Shown piece after piece: positions 9,401-18,163 of a stretch of 64,000 bases of DNA (position 1 is its first letter; each line of letters starts with the position of its first letter). Location: NCBI GenBank assembly GCA_963169855.1, contig CAUJCN010000002.1, positions 1 through 64,000 on the forward strand, read 5' to 3'. The notes under the pieces were generated by a model. That model saw nothing but the letters and a program-made list of their open reading frames with translations, made no database searches and was not told the origin of the DNA. Position numbers and translations under genes: made by a program. The DNA comes from Patescibacteria group bacterium. Lineage in GTDB: Bacteria; Patescibacteria; Dojkabacteria; J137.

Positions 9401-9512
9401 TTTTTGTTCTCCATTCTTTAATTTCGTTCAAAGGCTTGTCAGTCTTGGATAATTGTCCTGTATTTGAGTCAAAAAATGAGAAAAATTTCATATGTTTAAG
9501 CTTTAAATTCAA
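6462..9512 (-). CDS. secA: Preprotein translocase ATPase SecA
   Basis: The motor of Sec export, at the inner face of the membrane. 1016 residues, longer than the usual 800-900. Seen: Walker A FTGEGKT near 138-144, VDEAD near 280, the TYGTNNEFGFDYLRDN block, GRTGRQGEPGSSRF, and the helical scaffold and wing region. Two oddities: about 50 extra residues in nucleotide-binding domain 1, between VVGIINSQ and YNCDITYGTNNE, and a C-terminus that keeps GRND and KYKK of the zinc-binding SEC-C motif but has lost all its cysteines. The tail is duplicated at 5386-5612. A TATAAT about 45 nt upstream is a likely promoter. Confidence 0.97.
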   Translation of the reverse strand: MNLKLKHMKFFSFFDSNTGQLSKTDKPLNEIKEWRTKTPDMSYEQIRTRIKEIKAELKLLVDAIPADDKLSLSKVERGKGLPENEKAIQKKLYEVMPEVYAYVDEVFFRKMGFRYHDVQLKAGIVLAQGQRLAELFTGEGKTMTFQLPLILYALAGRGAHLVTVNDYLSRRDGEYAGHIAIELGLVVGIINSQISYKFIADDQIKLLKGDEAQTKREAMGTTVNLSSLDSANLLECTKRESYNCDITYGTNNEFGFDYLRDNMAWELSGISQRELYFCIVDEADSILIDEARTPLIISGVPSDADTDKYMKFAQAVINLEEGKHYIIDHKSRSANLTEEGIVQVEANLGVDNIWKDYSSAYHIENALKAKTLYIRDEHYLVKSGEVLIVDEFTGRILKGRRYSEGLHQAIEAKEGVQIQQESKTFATITFQNFFRLYKVLCGGSGTVLTEAEEFYKIYGLESVTMPTNKPIIRVDHPDRIYKTQEAKFKAVIEEVKERHAVGQPVLIGTASVDKSEIVSQLLDQAGIAHEVLNAKYHEQEAKIIEKAGRKGAVTVATNMAGRGADIIIGGGKRGDDAWKEIAAVGGLHVIGTERHEARRIDNQLRGRTGRQGEPGSSRFYTSMEDNLLRILGGEMMSRLLGMVGLKDDMPIEMKLISRQIEGAQKRIENVNFDYRKRVVDYDDVMNQHREIFYTRRREMLNLSEGSNGRFLINQDLVEVDKVEDTNRKSELLERIEDSKKKLRTLVEDLYNGETSEVIEEVRELKDKTQAFEKAMREFFTMVPVQYTEYVNFGQFNDKTKELNNKDTAAELAKIAKQAFDKKVEEFGDDFYYLSKVIMFQNTDNAWVDHLELMKDIRDGIGLQAYAQKDPLVEYKNEAFNVFRSFIAKINAEFVKKILNVSKVTEVPVPQTGRQILDTNTEDIKDVSTEDREFIPTETTTNKLDNVIENAIKQKNKTQATISTGESQSGRTIVNNRVDEIGRNDKVSVRYSDGRELKDVKYKKVEEDLKAGLCVLI

Positions 9513-9573
9513 AAAAGTAACTAAGTATTATACTGCTAGAAAGCGTATAGTCAAAAAAATGATTTAATATTAT

Positions 9574-10224
9574 CTACAATCTGAAAAATCCAATTATTCG
9601 ATAAATCGTTTCGAAAGGATATTCCATATGGTACATCTTCATATTCTCTGTCAGAGCAATCAATCGTGCTTGTTCAACATCGTCCAAAGTTAAAACATAT
9701 GTAGCAATTACTGAAGATTCAAAAAGAACTTTTTTAACAAGTTGAATATGTACGATTGAAACTGCTAATGAAATTATTTGTAACCCTAAAGTAAAGATTA
9801 GTAATGCTGTCTGTAACTCTCCGTTTGTCGTTAATCCTAAAATAAATGAAAAAATCGTTCCTAAAAATAGAAAGTTAAGAATCTGAGGAAGTTTAACGTA
9901 TGCCTTGAAGTCTCTTCTTCCAATCTCGCTCTGGAAAATGAAATAATAAAGAGTAAATAAATCAGAGAATAGTAAATGTTTTCTACTAATTAATAATGTA
10001 TTCTCGAAGTAGAACGCTGGTAGAGAAATTTCGTCTGTTGCTCTGATAGCGAGTGATACTTTAAATTCTTTCCAGTATCTTTCTACAAGTTCAGCCAACC
10101 TAGTTTGTTGTCCTATTGGAATAATAAATTTATGTTTGATTTCTCTTCGGGAAGCTCCAGCATATAGAGCCAGGATCAATTGAGAAACAAAAACTAGTAT
10201 TATTATCACCAATAGAATGGTCAT
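9574..10224 (-). CDS. YugP-like membrane protein lacking the HExxH zinc motif
   Basis: 216 residues with an N-terminal hydrophobic helix, a soluble part and a hydrophobic hairpin near 105-160. The order of elements (SLPAFYFENTLLISRKH, then a TM pair with LQIISLAVSIVHIQLVKKV, then a segment beginning VIATYVLTLDD) resembles the YugP neutral zinc peptidase family (LFQLVTLPVEFDASRRA in typical members). The HExxH that should precede the TM pair is absent (FQSEIGRRD instead). If related, it is an inactive relative; assignment is tentative. It starts one base after the clp stop codon, so it is in the clp operon. Confidence 0.5.
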   Translation of the reverse strand: MTILLVIIILVFVSQLILALYAGASRREIKHKFIIPIGQQTRLAELVERYWKEFKVSLAIRATDEISLPAFYFENTLLISRKHLLFSDLFTLYYFIFQSEIGRRDFKAYVKLPQILNFLFLGTIFSFILGLTTNGELQTALLIFTLGLQIISLAVSIVHIQLVKKVLFESSVIATYVLTLDDVEQARLIALTENMKMYHMEYPFETIYRIIGFFRL

Positions 10225-10225
10225 A

Positions 10226-12703
10226 CTATTTTTCTAAAGAAAATTTATTATTATCAAACTTCATTATGACAGAATCTCCTTTCTTTAACGACTCTTTTAA
10301 GATTTGTTCAGAAATAAAATTATCGATTTCTCTTTGAACTGTTCTTCTGACTTGTCTAGCACCAAATTGTGGACTGTAGCTGACTCTTCCAACTTCATCA
10401 ATAACGCTTTGATCAAAAGATATCTTAATTCCTTGTTCACTTAAGAGTTTCTTTGTATTTTCTAATGCAAGAACAACAATCTTATCGATTTCCTGAGCTG
10501 TTAGCGCTTTAAATACTACTACATCATCAAGTCTATTTATGAATTCTGGTTTGAAGTATTTATTCAGTAAAAGCATAAGTTGACTTTTTAAATCCTCCCA
10601 TTTTGGAATTTGATCTTTTGGATTCTTCATTTTAATCAAACTCTTTTTTGGCTCTTCTGGTTTAAATGCATCCATAATCTTGCTGACTTCGTCTGCGCCA
10701 ATTTTAGCCATAATTAGTTCGGCTCCAATGTTACTAGTTGCAATAATGATTGTATTTTTAAAATCGATTAGTCTACCTTTGCCATCTGTAATTCTTCCGT
10801 CATCCATAACCTGAAGGAGAATGTTAAACACATCTGGATGAGCTTTTTCAATTTCATCTAATAAGATTACAGAATAAGGTTTTCTCCTAACTTTTTCTGT
10901 TAACTGACCGCCTTCGTCATAACCAACATATCCTGGAGGAGCGCCGATTAATCTTGTAACAGAAAATTTTTCCATGTATTCGCTCATGTCGATTCTGATC
11001 ATTGCATCTTCATCCCCAAAAACCAACTCTGACAGTGCTTTTGCAAGCTCGGTTTTTCCAACTCCAGTTGGTCCTAAAAATAAGAAAGAAGCTATAGGTC
11101 TTTTTGGATCTTTCAATCCAGTTCTTGCTCTCCGCACAGCTTGGGCAACTGTAGTTACTGCTTCATTTTGTCCTATGATTCTTTTATGTAGGTTTTCTTC
11201 TAGATGAAGTAAATTTTCCTTTTCTTCTCGATTTAAATCTGTAATAGGAACTCCAGTCATTCTAGAAATCACTTCGTTTATATCCTGTACAGTAACTTCA
11301 GGTGTACCTGTTCCTCTTTCCATTAACCACTGAGATTCTATTGGCTTAAGTTCTTCCTTTATCTTTTCTACCTCAACTTTTAATTCAGCTGCTTCCTTTA
11401 ATTCTCCTGATCTTGTTAAAGATTCTCTTTCTGTTTCTAATTTTTTGATTTTATTCTTTAAGTTTTGAACTTCTACGGGTTCTCCAGCAAATTTAAGTCT
11501 AACTCTGCTGCTTGCCTCGTCTAAAACATCTATAGCTTTATCAGGTAAAAATCTATTCTTGATATATCTGTTTGATAAATTCGCAGCCGCAGAAAGTGAA
11601 TCATCGTTTATTTTCAATTTATGGTGAGCTTCGTATCTTGGCTTAACACCCTTAAGGATTTGCAAAGTTTCTTCTACTGTAGGTTCGTCTACCACAACAG
11701 GTTGAAATCTTCGTTCTAGTGCAGCATCTTTTTCAATATATTTTTGATATTCCTGTAAAGTCGTTGCTCCAATAACTTGAAGTTCTCCTCTAGCTAAAGC
11801 TGGTTTTAACATGTTCGAGAAATCCAATTCTCCTTGTTGTGCTCCAGATCCAACAATTGTGTGAAGTTCATCTATGAATAAAATTACGCTTCTTTCTGCT
11901 TTTTCTAAATCTTGGATTAGTTTTTTTGCTCTTTCTTCGAATTCTCCTCTGAATTTTGAACCCGCTACAAGTGATGCTAAGTCTAAAGATTTAACTTTTT
12001 TATCTCTCAAAACTTCTGGAACTTGACCACTTATAATTCGTTGTGCGAGTCCTTCAGCAATTGCAGTTTTTCCAACTCCTGGTTCTCCAATCAAAACTGG
12101 GTTATTCTTTTTTCTCCTCGAAAGAATTTCAACAACCCTGGTTATCTCTTCATCTCTACCCACAACAGGATCGATTTTATCTAGTCTCGCCATTTCTGTA
12201 AGATCTTTTGTGAATTCATCCAAAGTTGGTGTTTCTGATTTACCATTTACTCCTGAACCTTCGATATCGCCTTCTCCAATGACTTTTATAACTGCTTGCC
12301 TTGCTTGAGAGTGGCTTATGGCGTATTTTCTCAAAACCTGTGCGGCTAAACCTTCCTGTTCTAAAATTAGACCTAGAAGAATATGTTCTGTTCCGATATA
12401 CGTATGGTTTAATGCTAATGATTCTTGGTATGCTAATTGAACAACTTGAGAAGCTCTTGGCGAGAAGGTTGGATTTTGAGTAGGATAATTACCTTCTGGC
12501 ATTAATCTTTCGAGCTGATTTGCTAGTTCCTCTCCATTGATTCCCAACTCCTTGAATATTTTAGTCATTACAACACTATCTTTCGTCAATCCCCACAACA
12601 TCTGTTCAGTATCAACTGATCTTTGTTTCTTTTCGATAGCTTTTGAAATTGCGTTTTGAAGAGCTTCGTTTGTTCTATTTGAAAATAATTCTGAAATGTT
12701 CAT
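10226..12703 (-). CDS. clpC: Clp ATPase, ClpC-like (two AAA+ domains)
   Basis: An 825-residue AAA+ unfoldase. Seen: a Clp N domain (two repeats, residues 1-145), D1 Walker A GEPGVGKT near 205, a short middle domain with UVR-like KLETERESLTRSGELKEAAEL rather than the long ClpB coiled coil, D2 Walker A GPTGVGKT near 546, sensor GARQVRRT. Odd: where ClpC carries the V/LGF tripeptide that docks on ClpP, I see a lysine/proline-rich stretch (EEPKKSLIKMKNPKDQIPKW, near 680-700) with no such tripeptide. No clpP is in the window. It may work as a stand-alone unfoldase. TACAAT 6 nt before the ATG suggests a leaderless mRNA. Confidence 0.9.
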   Translation of the reverse strand: MNISELFSNRTNEALQNAISKAIEKKQRSVDTEQMLWGLTKDSVVMTKIFKELGINGEELANQLERLMPEGNYPTQNPTFSPRASQVVQLAYQESLALNHTYIGTEHILLGLILEQEGLAAQVLRKYAISHSQARQAVIKVIGEGDIEGSGVNGKSETPTLDEFTKDLTEMARLDKIDPVVGRDEEITRVVEILSRRKKNNPVLIGEPGVGKTAIAEGLAQRIISGQVPEVLRDKKVKSLDLASLVAGSKFRGEFEERAKKLIQDLEKAERSVILFIDELHTIVGSGAQQGELDFSNMLKPALARGELQVIGATTLQEYQKYIEKDAALERRFQPVVVDEPTVEETLQILKGVKPRYEAHHKLKINDDSLSAAANLSNRYIKNRFLPDKAIDVLDEASSRVRLKFAGEPVEVQNLKNKIKKLETERESLTRSGELKEAAELKVEVEKIKEELKPIESQWLMERGTGTPEVTVQDINEVISRMTGVPITDLNREEKENLLHLEENLHKRIIGQNEAVTTVAQAVRRARTGLKDPKRPIASFLFLGPTGVGKTELAKALSELVFGDEDAMIRIDMSEYMEKFSVTRLIGAPPGYVGYDEGGQLTEKVRRKPYSVILLDEIEKAHPDVFNILLQVMDDGRITDGKGRLIDFKNTIIIATSNIGAELIMAKIGADEVSKIMDAFKPEEPKKSLIKMKNPKDQIPKWEDLKSQLMLLLNKYFKPEFINRLDDVVVFKALTAQEIDKIVVLALENTKKLLSEQGIKISFDQSVIDEVGRVSYSPQFGARQVRRTVQREIDNFISEQILKESLKKGDSVIMKFDNNKFSLEK

Positions 12704-12709
12704 ATTAAA

Positions 12710-12715
12710 ATTGTA
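12710..12715 (-). promoter_or_regulatory. -10-like box of leaderless clpC
   Basis: TACAAT on the minus strand with 6 nt to the ATG at 12703, leaving no room for a ribosome binding site if used. Confidence 0.4.
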
Positions 12716-12867
12716 CTAATTTTAAAAAACTAAATGTATATTTAATTTCTTGCCTTTCAAAATATATTTTAGCAGGTTACTCGCCAAACTGCCAATATTC
12801 GAAAAATTCTAAATCATAAGTACTAAGTTAGAAGGATAATGGTCTACAGTTAAATCTAAAGTGCAGA

Positions 12868-12890
12868 GTCATACTGAGCATGTCGAAGTA
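12868..12890 (-). repeat. Miniature palindrome, family 1
   Basis: On the minus strand it reads TACTTCGACATGCTCAGTA followed by TGAC, matching the core of the other family-1 copies with one change (CATGCTC for CAAGCTC). Confidence 0.6.
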
Positions 12891-12912
12891 CAGACACGAA
12901 GATTAAAGAGCT

Positions 12913-12945
12913 AAGTTTCAAAATTCAAAACTAAAGATCAAATAT
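12913..12945. repeat. A-rich dispersed repeat, family 3
   Basis: The block TTCAAAATTCAAAACTAAAG followed by ATCAAA matches, apart from a small indel, a segment inside the gatA coding region (39036-39065, opposite strand). Such TTCAAAATTC-type blocks also resemble the leuS insertions. Confidence 0.45.
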
Positions 12946-13021
12946 ATCTAACTAAAAGCCCATCGCCCACAGCTCATAGCTTTTTGTAATAACGTTGAAG
13001 TGATAGCAGTAATACTTTAGA

Positions 13022-16000
13022 ATGAGTAAGATTATGGACGAGTCTCCTAAACGTTATACGAGATCAATTTTAGCGCTTGTTGTTGTTATCGGATTGATAT
13101 CAACTGTAGGCTTAATTCGAGATCTATCTAAACAAGGTATAAGACCCTTTGGGTTTATCGAAAATGTTCTGGCTCAAGTTACTCAAAGCAACGCACTATC
13201 CTCAGTTTTTGTTTCTCAAAATGAAGAACCAGTTTTAAGGAAAGTTTTTGATTCTACCGATAGATGTAGACCATCAGGGGTTAATCCTTTAATTCCTGGA
13301 AAAGGTGGTATTAATTTGGCTGCTTTAGACTCCAATACATGGAGGTCTGTAATTGACTACTCTCACGGTAAGAATGATGTTAACGAGCAGTTGAATATGG
13401 GTTATCAACTAGGAATGTTTACAGATCCGAACGATAGTGGCTCAGCTGCAGAATTCATTATTGATACAAGTAAAGCAGGAATGATTCCTATAGTTAGACT
13501 TTGTTATCCTGGAGGATGTAATTTCCAAATAGATGTTCCATTGTTAAGAAATCCAGATAACGTACAAGAAATGGCAGCAGCGGAATTTCAGAGCCAATTT
13601 GCTACACACGATATTGTAGATTTCTACAAAGCAATCATTAATGAACTTGATAGAAGAATTGGTGGTAACAAAGTTTATAACGAAGATATTTCTAATCTTC
13701 AGGGGTATGAATTTGTTGCTCTCGTAGGTCCAAACGAACCTGGGACAGCTGGGGAAATGCAAGCATTTGGAATTGATAACTATGATACTTTGGTTAGATC
13801 TGTAAATGAAGCTGGTTATTATCTGCAAAAATTGAGGGTTGCGAATGGCGGGATAATGTATCTTGCACCAGGTGCATTCAACTTATCTAATACACAAGGT
13901 GATGATTTGAAAGAATTCTTTGGACCAATTGAACGAAATAACGGTGGAGTGCAGACTACAACGCAAAATGGAACAGAGTTGAAAGTCGAGTACTTTGATT
14001 ATGTATTAGGTAATGCCTATGATCAAGATTCTACTGACCCTAGTCATGAACCTACAACCGCTGCAACGTATGTTACAAACGGAAATGGAGGTTCTGGCAT
14101 CAACTTAAACTATGTAAGTAGGAAATACGATCTTCCAATCATTCTGACTGAGTTTGGAACTTTCAATGGCAATATGGCAACTTTTAAATATTCATTTAAA
14201 CAACTTTGTCTTAATGATAATGTAGAGGGAATTTTGTTTTTTAGAAATATTGCGGAGCTTCAAGAGCTATCACCTGAACCAAGACCACTACAAGTATCTA
14301 CCGAGGTTATTAGAGATATGACTTTGGGCTGTTCACGAAAAATCACATTCCCAAACTGTAATTTTGACACGACACTTTACGCAACCACTCGTTCGTTAGC
14401 AGATACAGTCCCTGATTCTTTAGCAAAAGCCGAAAGCTTCTGTTCGGTTGTAGACGAAGACTACGAAACTAAAGCAGCAGTCACAGGAGGCTCAGGCTAT
14501 AGAGTTGTTTGTGGAGATGCAGGAAATGGTAGAACACATTGTTCGGCAAATGCTCAAAATACTTTGCAAATAGGACTTCCAATAAATAGCTTTGGAAGTA
14601 ATTCTGCGTTTGGAACAAGAACAAGACAATTCCCTTCCTACAATGTCGAAGCTTATGCTTCACAGAGCAATCAAGCAGTGGACAGTTTGAATCAATTTGC
14701 TGGAAAAATTACAGTTGGTGGAATCACTTACCCAATGCCGTGGCTGGGATCTGCAATCCAAAACTCATCAGAGATAATCATGGATAATATACACCAAGGT
14801 GATGTGGTTGGAGAAACATTAGTTTCCCCTGGACTTGAAGTATATTCTTCGATTGCGGATATAGCAGGAGATTCTGGAAAAGGTTTAGCTAGATCAGTGC
14901 CTTACAGCACAAGTGGAATTTCTAAAGATGGGAAGATACCAGATGAAAGAACGGTTTTAGCAAACGACATTGTTTTTGACAAAGCATTATTGTCTGACCT
15001 TCAAGCATTAAGACCATACAATCCTTCGACATTTAATTCAGCTTCTGAATTTCCTACCTATCCAATGAGTTGCAATTCAACAGGAAGATATGTAAGTAAT
15101 GCAGATGACTATATTTATGGTCCTGAGATTCAGCTTCAAAATAAAGCTGTTTGGGATGGTTCTGGGGGTCGAATGTGTGCACTGGTAGCAAACCGATATG
15201 GATCATCATCACCGAGAGTAGAATCTTTGGATCCACTAAATTGTCAGGTATTAGAAGATCAGTTTTACATAAGTCCTTCGTTTGGAGCAATCTCTTGTAG
15301 AGCAGCTTTGCCAGCTTGTGCCCAGTCAGCCGATGGAATAAACGGAGGTTTCTGCTATATAGAACCTGATGTAGCCGATCAATGTTTGAATTTCGTGCCT
15401 CCTGATACAGGATTCAGAGGTGTTAGAGTTTATGTTTATTCTAATACATTAGATGATATAGATGCTAAAGTCGAGATCCCTGGAATTTATGATTCTATAT
15501 TCAGATTAAAAGATTTAATGAATCGTGAATTTAAAACTAACGATTTGAAGCTTGTTATGCAAGAAGGTTATGGATGGGAAGTTGAGGTAAAACTAACTAC
15601 ACGAGATACATCTGATATTGCAAACCAAGTAGTGCATCAATATGTAACAACAGATGCAGAGAAAGACGTTTCGAATTTTGAAGGTGAAAAAGTTAACATG
15701 TCTTCTCCAAACTACGTTGTTCGACAATTCATGCCTGCAAAAGAATTAAGCCAGAAAACAAATAAATCGTATATTAAAGATTTAGAATATCTAAATCAAA
15801 TTAACGAAATTAGGTCGGTTTACTTGTCTGATCCTAACTCAAGTCATCCTAATAATTTAAGTGAGTATTTTAGTGGAGTAACTAATCCATTTTATGATCC
15901 ATCTGATACTTCAAAACCAAATTTCAATAGACAAAATATTTTGATAAGCGACATGTCTTCTCAAGCAATGTCTTATCCATTATTGAGTTGTGATCAGGTC

Positions 16001-18163
16001 AATATCTGTAAGAAGTTCAGTCAGAGTGAATTGATTGCTCAAGGTTACGATCCTAGATTAGCAGCTAATTTATGCCCGCTTCCTGGAACATCAAAAATTA
16101 ACCCTGCAGCAAAAGTGTCGTGTATTACAGATATTGTAGATAACAGAGTTGAAGATGTATTAGACACAGAATTATGCCGAAGGGGTTATCAAATCAGTGA
16201 TAAATGTAAACTGCAGTGTATCGCTGCTCCTGTAGACTCTAGTCCAACAACTCCTCCAGCTTCCGAAGGAGAATCAACAATTAGAAGTTTAGCTGACGTG
16301 ACACCTGGACTAGCTTCACTTACAAATAGGATCGAGACAACAATGCAGCTTCCAGAAGGAATGTTAATTGCATTAATGGAAAGAGAAATTACTTCTGCAG
16401 TTAAGACAGTACAGGGTGAGCCTTTCGAACAACTATATAGAAGATCATCTAGTGGGCAATATGTTTGGGGTCCAGCACAGTTCCATCATATTTCGTGGTA
16501 TGGTTCTGAATATGCGCCGTTCAACGATGAAGGAAGATTTGGAACAGGTTATGGAGAATTAGATGGACGAGGCTTTGGTGGAAATTCTCCTCCATACATT
16601 GCAGGAACTCAACAATGTTTAGATGCATTAGCAATTAACTATACAGATGGTCAACATCTAGAAGAAGGTAAAGCTGATGTACTTGAACGTTCGTATTTAG
16701 GATTTGCTCTTTGTGCAGCAGCAGCTAAATTGAAGAATGATTCGAGAACATTTGATAAACAAGTTACAGAATGGACACAAGACGATGTATTTAATGCATC
16801 AAGAGCTTACCTTGGAGACTGTTCTCAGTTTGGCAGAAAGTATTGTGATATTTATGTAGAAACTATTTGTAATACTTACCCAGAAAAGAATCCTATTATC
16901 TGTGAAGGAGTTCCGATTAGACCAAGCCCAGGCGGCGAAATCTGCGTTCCAATTGAGGTCGATCCAACTGACGGCTGTAACTATGCAGATATTTCTTTGA
17001 AATATCCAATGCCAAGTGTTCAACTTGTGGTATCTCAGAAATACGGAAGTAACCTACATAGTGGGGTTGACTTAGCTGCAGCTATAAATACTCCTATCGT
17101 TGCAGCAGCAGATGGCGTTGTTACTTCTATAAATAACTCTGCTCAGCAACCGGCAAATGGTGCACCACAAGATCCAAGCTCTCCTGGATATTCACAAGGT
17201 GCTGGAAACTTTGTAAAAATTAAACATCTGCAATTCCAGACTGATAACGAAATTTGGACAAGTTACCAACATATGTCACGAGTTGAATCAGGAATAGTTC
17301 CGGGGGTGCAAGTTAAAGCAGGTCAAGTAATTGGTTACGTTGGAACAACAGGAAGGACAACTGGTCCTCACCTTCACTTTGAGCTAAGACTAAACGATTG
17401 TTATGACGGATATGGAGAAGGTGACAATCCATTGGGAACTTGCTCAGCAGATCCGCAGCTTTATATGTATCAGGGTGATAATCCACTCCAGTGTATTCCT
17501 GGAGCTGGAACAGATTCAGACATCATGACTGGATCATTTTCATGTCCTGTAACAAGCCCGACAAGAATATCTCAGAATTCTGATGGATGTAATGCATTTG
17601 GAACTTGCGGATTCTCACATTCAAAAGATAATATCTATAATCAGTATCAACAGAAGCCCACAGATATTACTGCTCCTGGACAGCAGGTTGTTGCCCCAAC
17701 AGATGGAACAATTATCGAGATTAGAGATCCCGTGGAAACTGTAAATGCCTATCAACCGATCGGATCTATCTGTGGATTCATCAAACTTCCAGATCAGTCA
17801 GAAAGTTACTACGATGGTGGCTTTGTTATTCATATGCTAGATTCAACAGGAAGACTATGGAGATTTGTTCATGTTGAAGGTCTTAAAGTAAACGAAGGCG
17901 ATAAAGTAACAAAAGGGCAACAACTAGCCGAAGTTTATGACGGCAAGCTTGGAGTTGAAACGAACTATTCAAAGAATACGAAGTATGGAGATAAGAACTG
18001 GGAACCATGGAGTGTAAGAAGTGATAATGCAGATGGTTGTTTTAATGTTAATAACGCTCACTTGCACTTTGCTATTATTAGCAAGGATGCAATCTCAGCA
18101 CCATATTTTGAAGGAAACGAAATTGATTCGACTCCTTGGGTTAAAAAATTCTGCAGCCTATGA
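13022..18163 (+). CDS. Giant composite cell-wall hydrolase (GH-A barrel, lysozyme-like, two M23)
   Basis: 1713 residues, anchored or exported by one hydrophobic helix at about 14-35. Seen in order: a TIM-barrel-like region (about 90-440) with GPNEPG (Glu239) and ILTEFGTF (Glu377), the acid/base and nucleophile pattern of clan GH-A glycosidases; a long cysteine-containing middle of no recognised family (about 440-1080); a lysozyme-like domain (about 1095-1260; GMLIALMERE with Glu1120/Glu1122, then GPAQFHH); an M23/LytM peptidase domain with HSGVD (His1346, Asp1350) and HLHF (1450-1452); and a second M23 domain (His1533, HLHF at 1680-1682) whose first motif is degenerate (HSKD). Probably cuts both glycan and peptide of peptidoglycan. 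The stop overlaps the next start (ATGA). Confidence 0.85.
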   Translation: MSKIMDESPKRYTRSILALVVVIGLISTVGLIRDLSKQGIRPFGFIENVLAQVTQSNALSSVFVSQNEEPVLRKVFDSTDRCRPSGVNPLIPGKGGINLAALDSNTWRSVIDYSHGKNDVNEQLNMGYQLGMFTDPNDSGSAAEFIIDTSKAGMIPIVRLCYPGGCNFQIDVPLLRNPDNVQEMAAAEFQSQFATHDIVDFYKAIINELDRRIGGNKVYNEDISNLQGYEFVALVGPNEPGTAGEMQAFGIDNYDTLVRSVNEAGYYLQKLRVANGGIMYLAPGAFNLSNTQGDDLKEFFGPIERNNGGVQTTTQNGTELKVEYFDYVLGNAYDQDSTDPSHEPTTAATYVTNGNGGSGINLNYVSRKYDLPIILTEFGTFNGNMATFKYSFKQLCLNDNVEGILFFRNIAELQELSPEPRPLQVSTEVIRDMTLGCSRKITFPNCNFDTTLYATTRSLADTVPDSLAKAESFCSVVDEDYETKAAVTGGSGYRVVCGDAGNGRTHCSANAQNTLQIGLPINSFGSNSAFGTRTRQFPSYNVEAYASQSNQAVDSLNQFAGKITVGGITYPMPWLGSAIQNSSEIIMDNIHQGDVVGETLVSPGLEVYSSIADIAGDSGKGLARSVPYSTSGISKDGKIPDERTVLANDIVFDKALLSDLQALRPYNPSTFNSASEFPTYPMSCNSTGRYVSNADDYIYGPEIQLQNKAVWDGSGGRMCALVANRYGSSSPRVESLDPLNCQVLEDQFYISPSFGAISCRAALPACAQSADGINGGFCYIEPDVADQCLNFVPPDTGFRGVRVYVYSNTLDDIDAKVEIPGIYDSIFRLKDLMNREFKTNDLKLVMQEGYGWEVEVKLTTRDTSDIANQVVHQYVTTDAEKDVSNFEGEKVNMSSPNYVVRQFMPAKELSQKTNKSYIKDLEYLNQINEIRSVYLSDPNSSHPNNLSEYFSGVTNPFYDPSDTSKPNFNRQNILISDMSSQAMSYPLLSCDQVNICKKFSQSELIAQGYDPRLAANLCPLPGTSKINPAAKVSCITDIVDNRVEDVLDTELCRRGYQISDKCKLQCIAAPVDSSPTTPPASEGESTIRSLADVTPGLASLTNRIETTMQLPEGMLIALMEREITSAVKTVQGEPFEQLYRRSSSGQYVWGPAQFHHISWYGSEYAPFNDEGRFGTGYGELDGRGFGGNSPPYIAGTQQCLDALAINYTDGQHLEEGKADVLERSYLGFALCAAAAKLKNDSRTFDKQVTEWTQDDVFNASRAYLGDCSQFGRKYCDIYVETICNTYPEKNPIICEGVPIRPSPGGEICVPIEVDPTDGCNYADISLKYPMPSVQLVVSQKYGSNLHSGVDLAAAINTPIVAAADGVVTSINNSAQQPANGAPQDPSSPGYSQGAGNFVKIKHLQFQTDNEIWTSYQHMSRVESGIVPGVQVKAGQVIGYVGTTGRTTGPHLHFELRLNDCYDGYGEGDNPLGTCSADPQLYMYQGDNPLQCIPGAGTDSDIMTGSFSCPVTSPTRISQNSDGCNAFGTCGFSHSKDNIYNQYQQKPTDITAPGQQVVAPTDGTIIEIRDPVETVNAYQPIGSICGFIKLPDQSESYYDGGFVIHMLDSTGRLWRFVHVEGLKVNEGDKVTKGQQLAEVYDGKLGVETNYSKNTKYGDKNWEPWSVRSDNADGCFNVNNAHLHFAIISKDAISAPYFEGNEIDSTPWVKKFCSL

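Larger units (their letters stand above)
12704..13021. other. 318-bp spacer made largely of repeat remnants
   Basis: The spacer between divergent clpC and the large hydrolase gene holds no supported gene. It contains a family-1 palindrome (12868-12890), an A-rich TTCAAAATTCAAAACTAAAG block (12913-12945) related to one inside gatA, and an AGCCCATCGCCCACAGCTCA stretch near 12957-12976. No convincing promoter for the gene at 13022 was identified; TAATAC lies 6 nt before its ATG. Confidence 0.6.

Noticed and set aside
13022..18163. UGA recoding (Gracilibacteria-type code)
   Set aside because: TGA ends this gene and several others at expected family ends, with ATGA overlaps.
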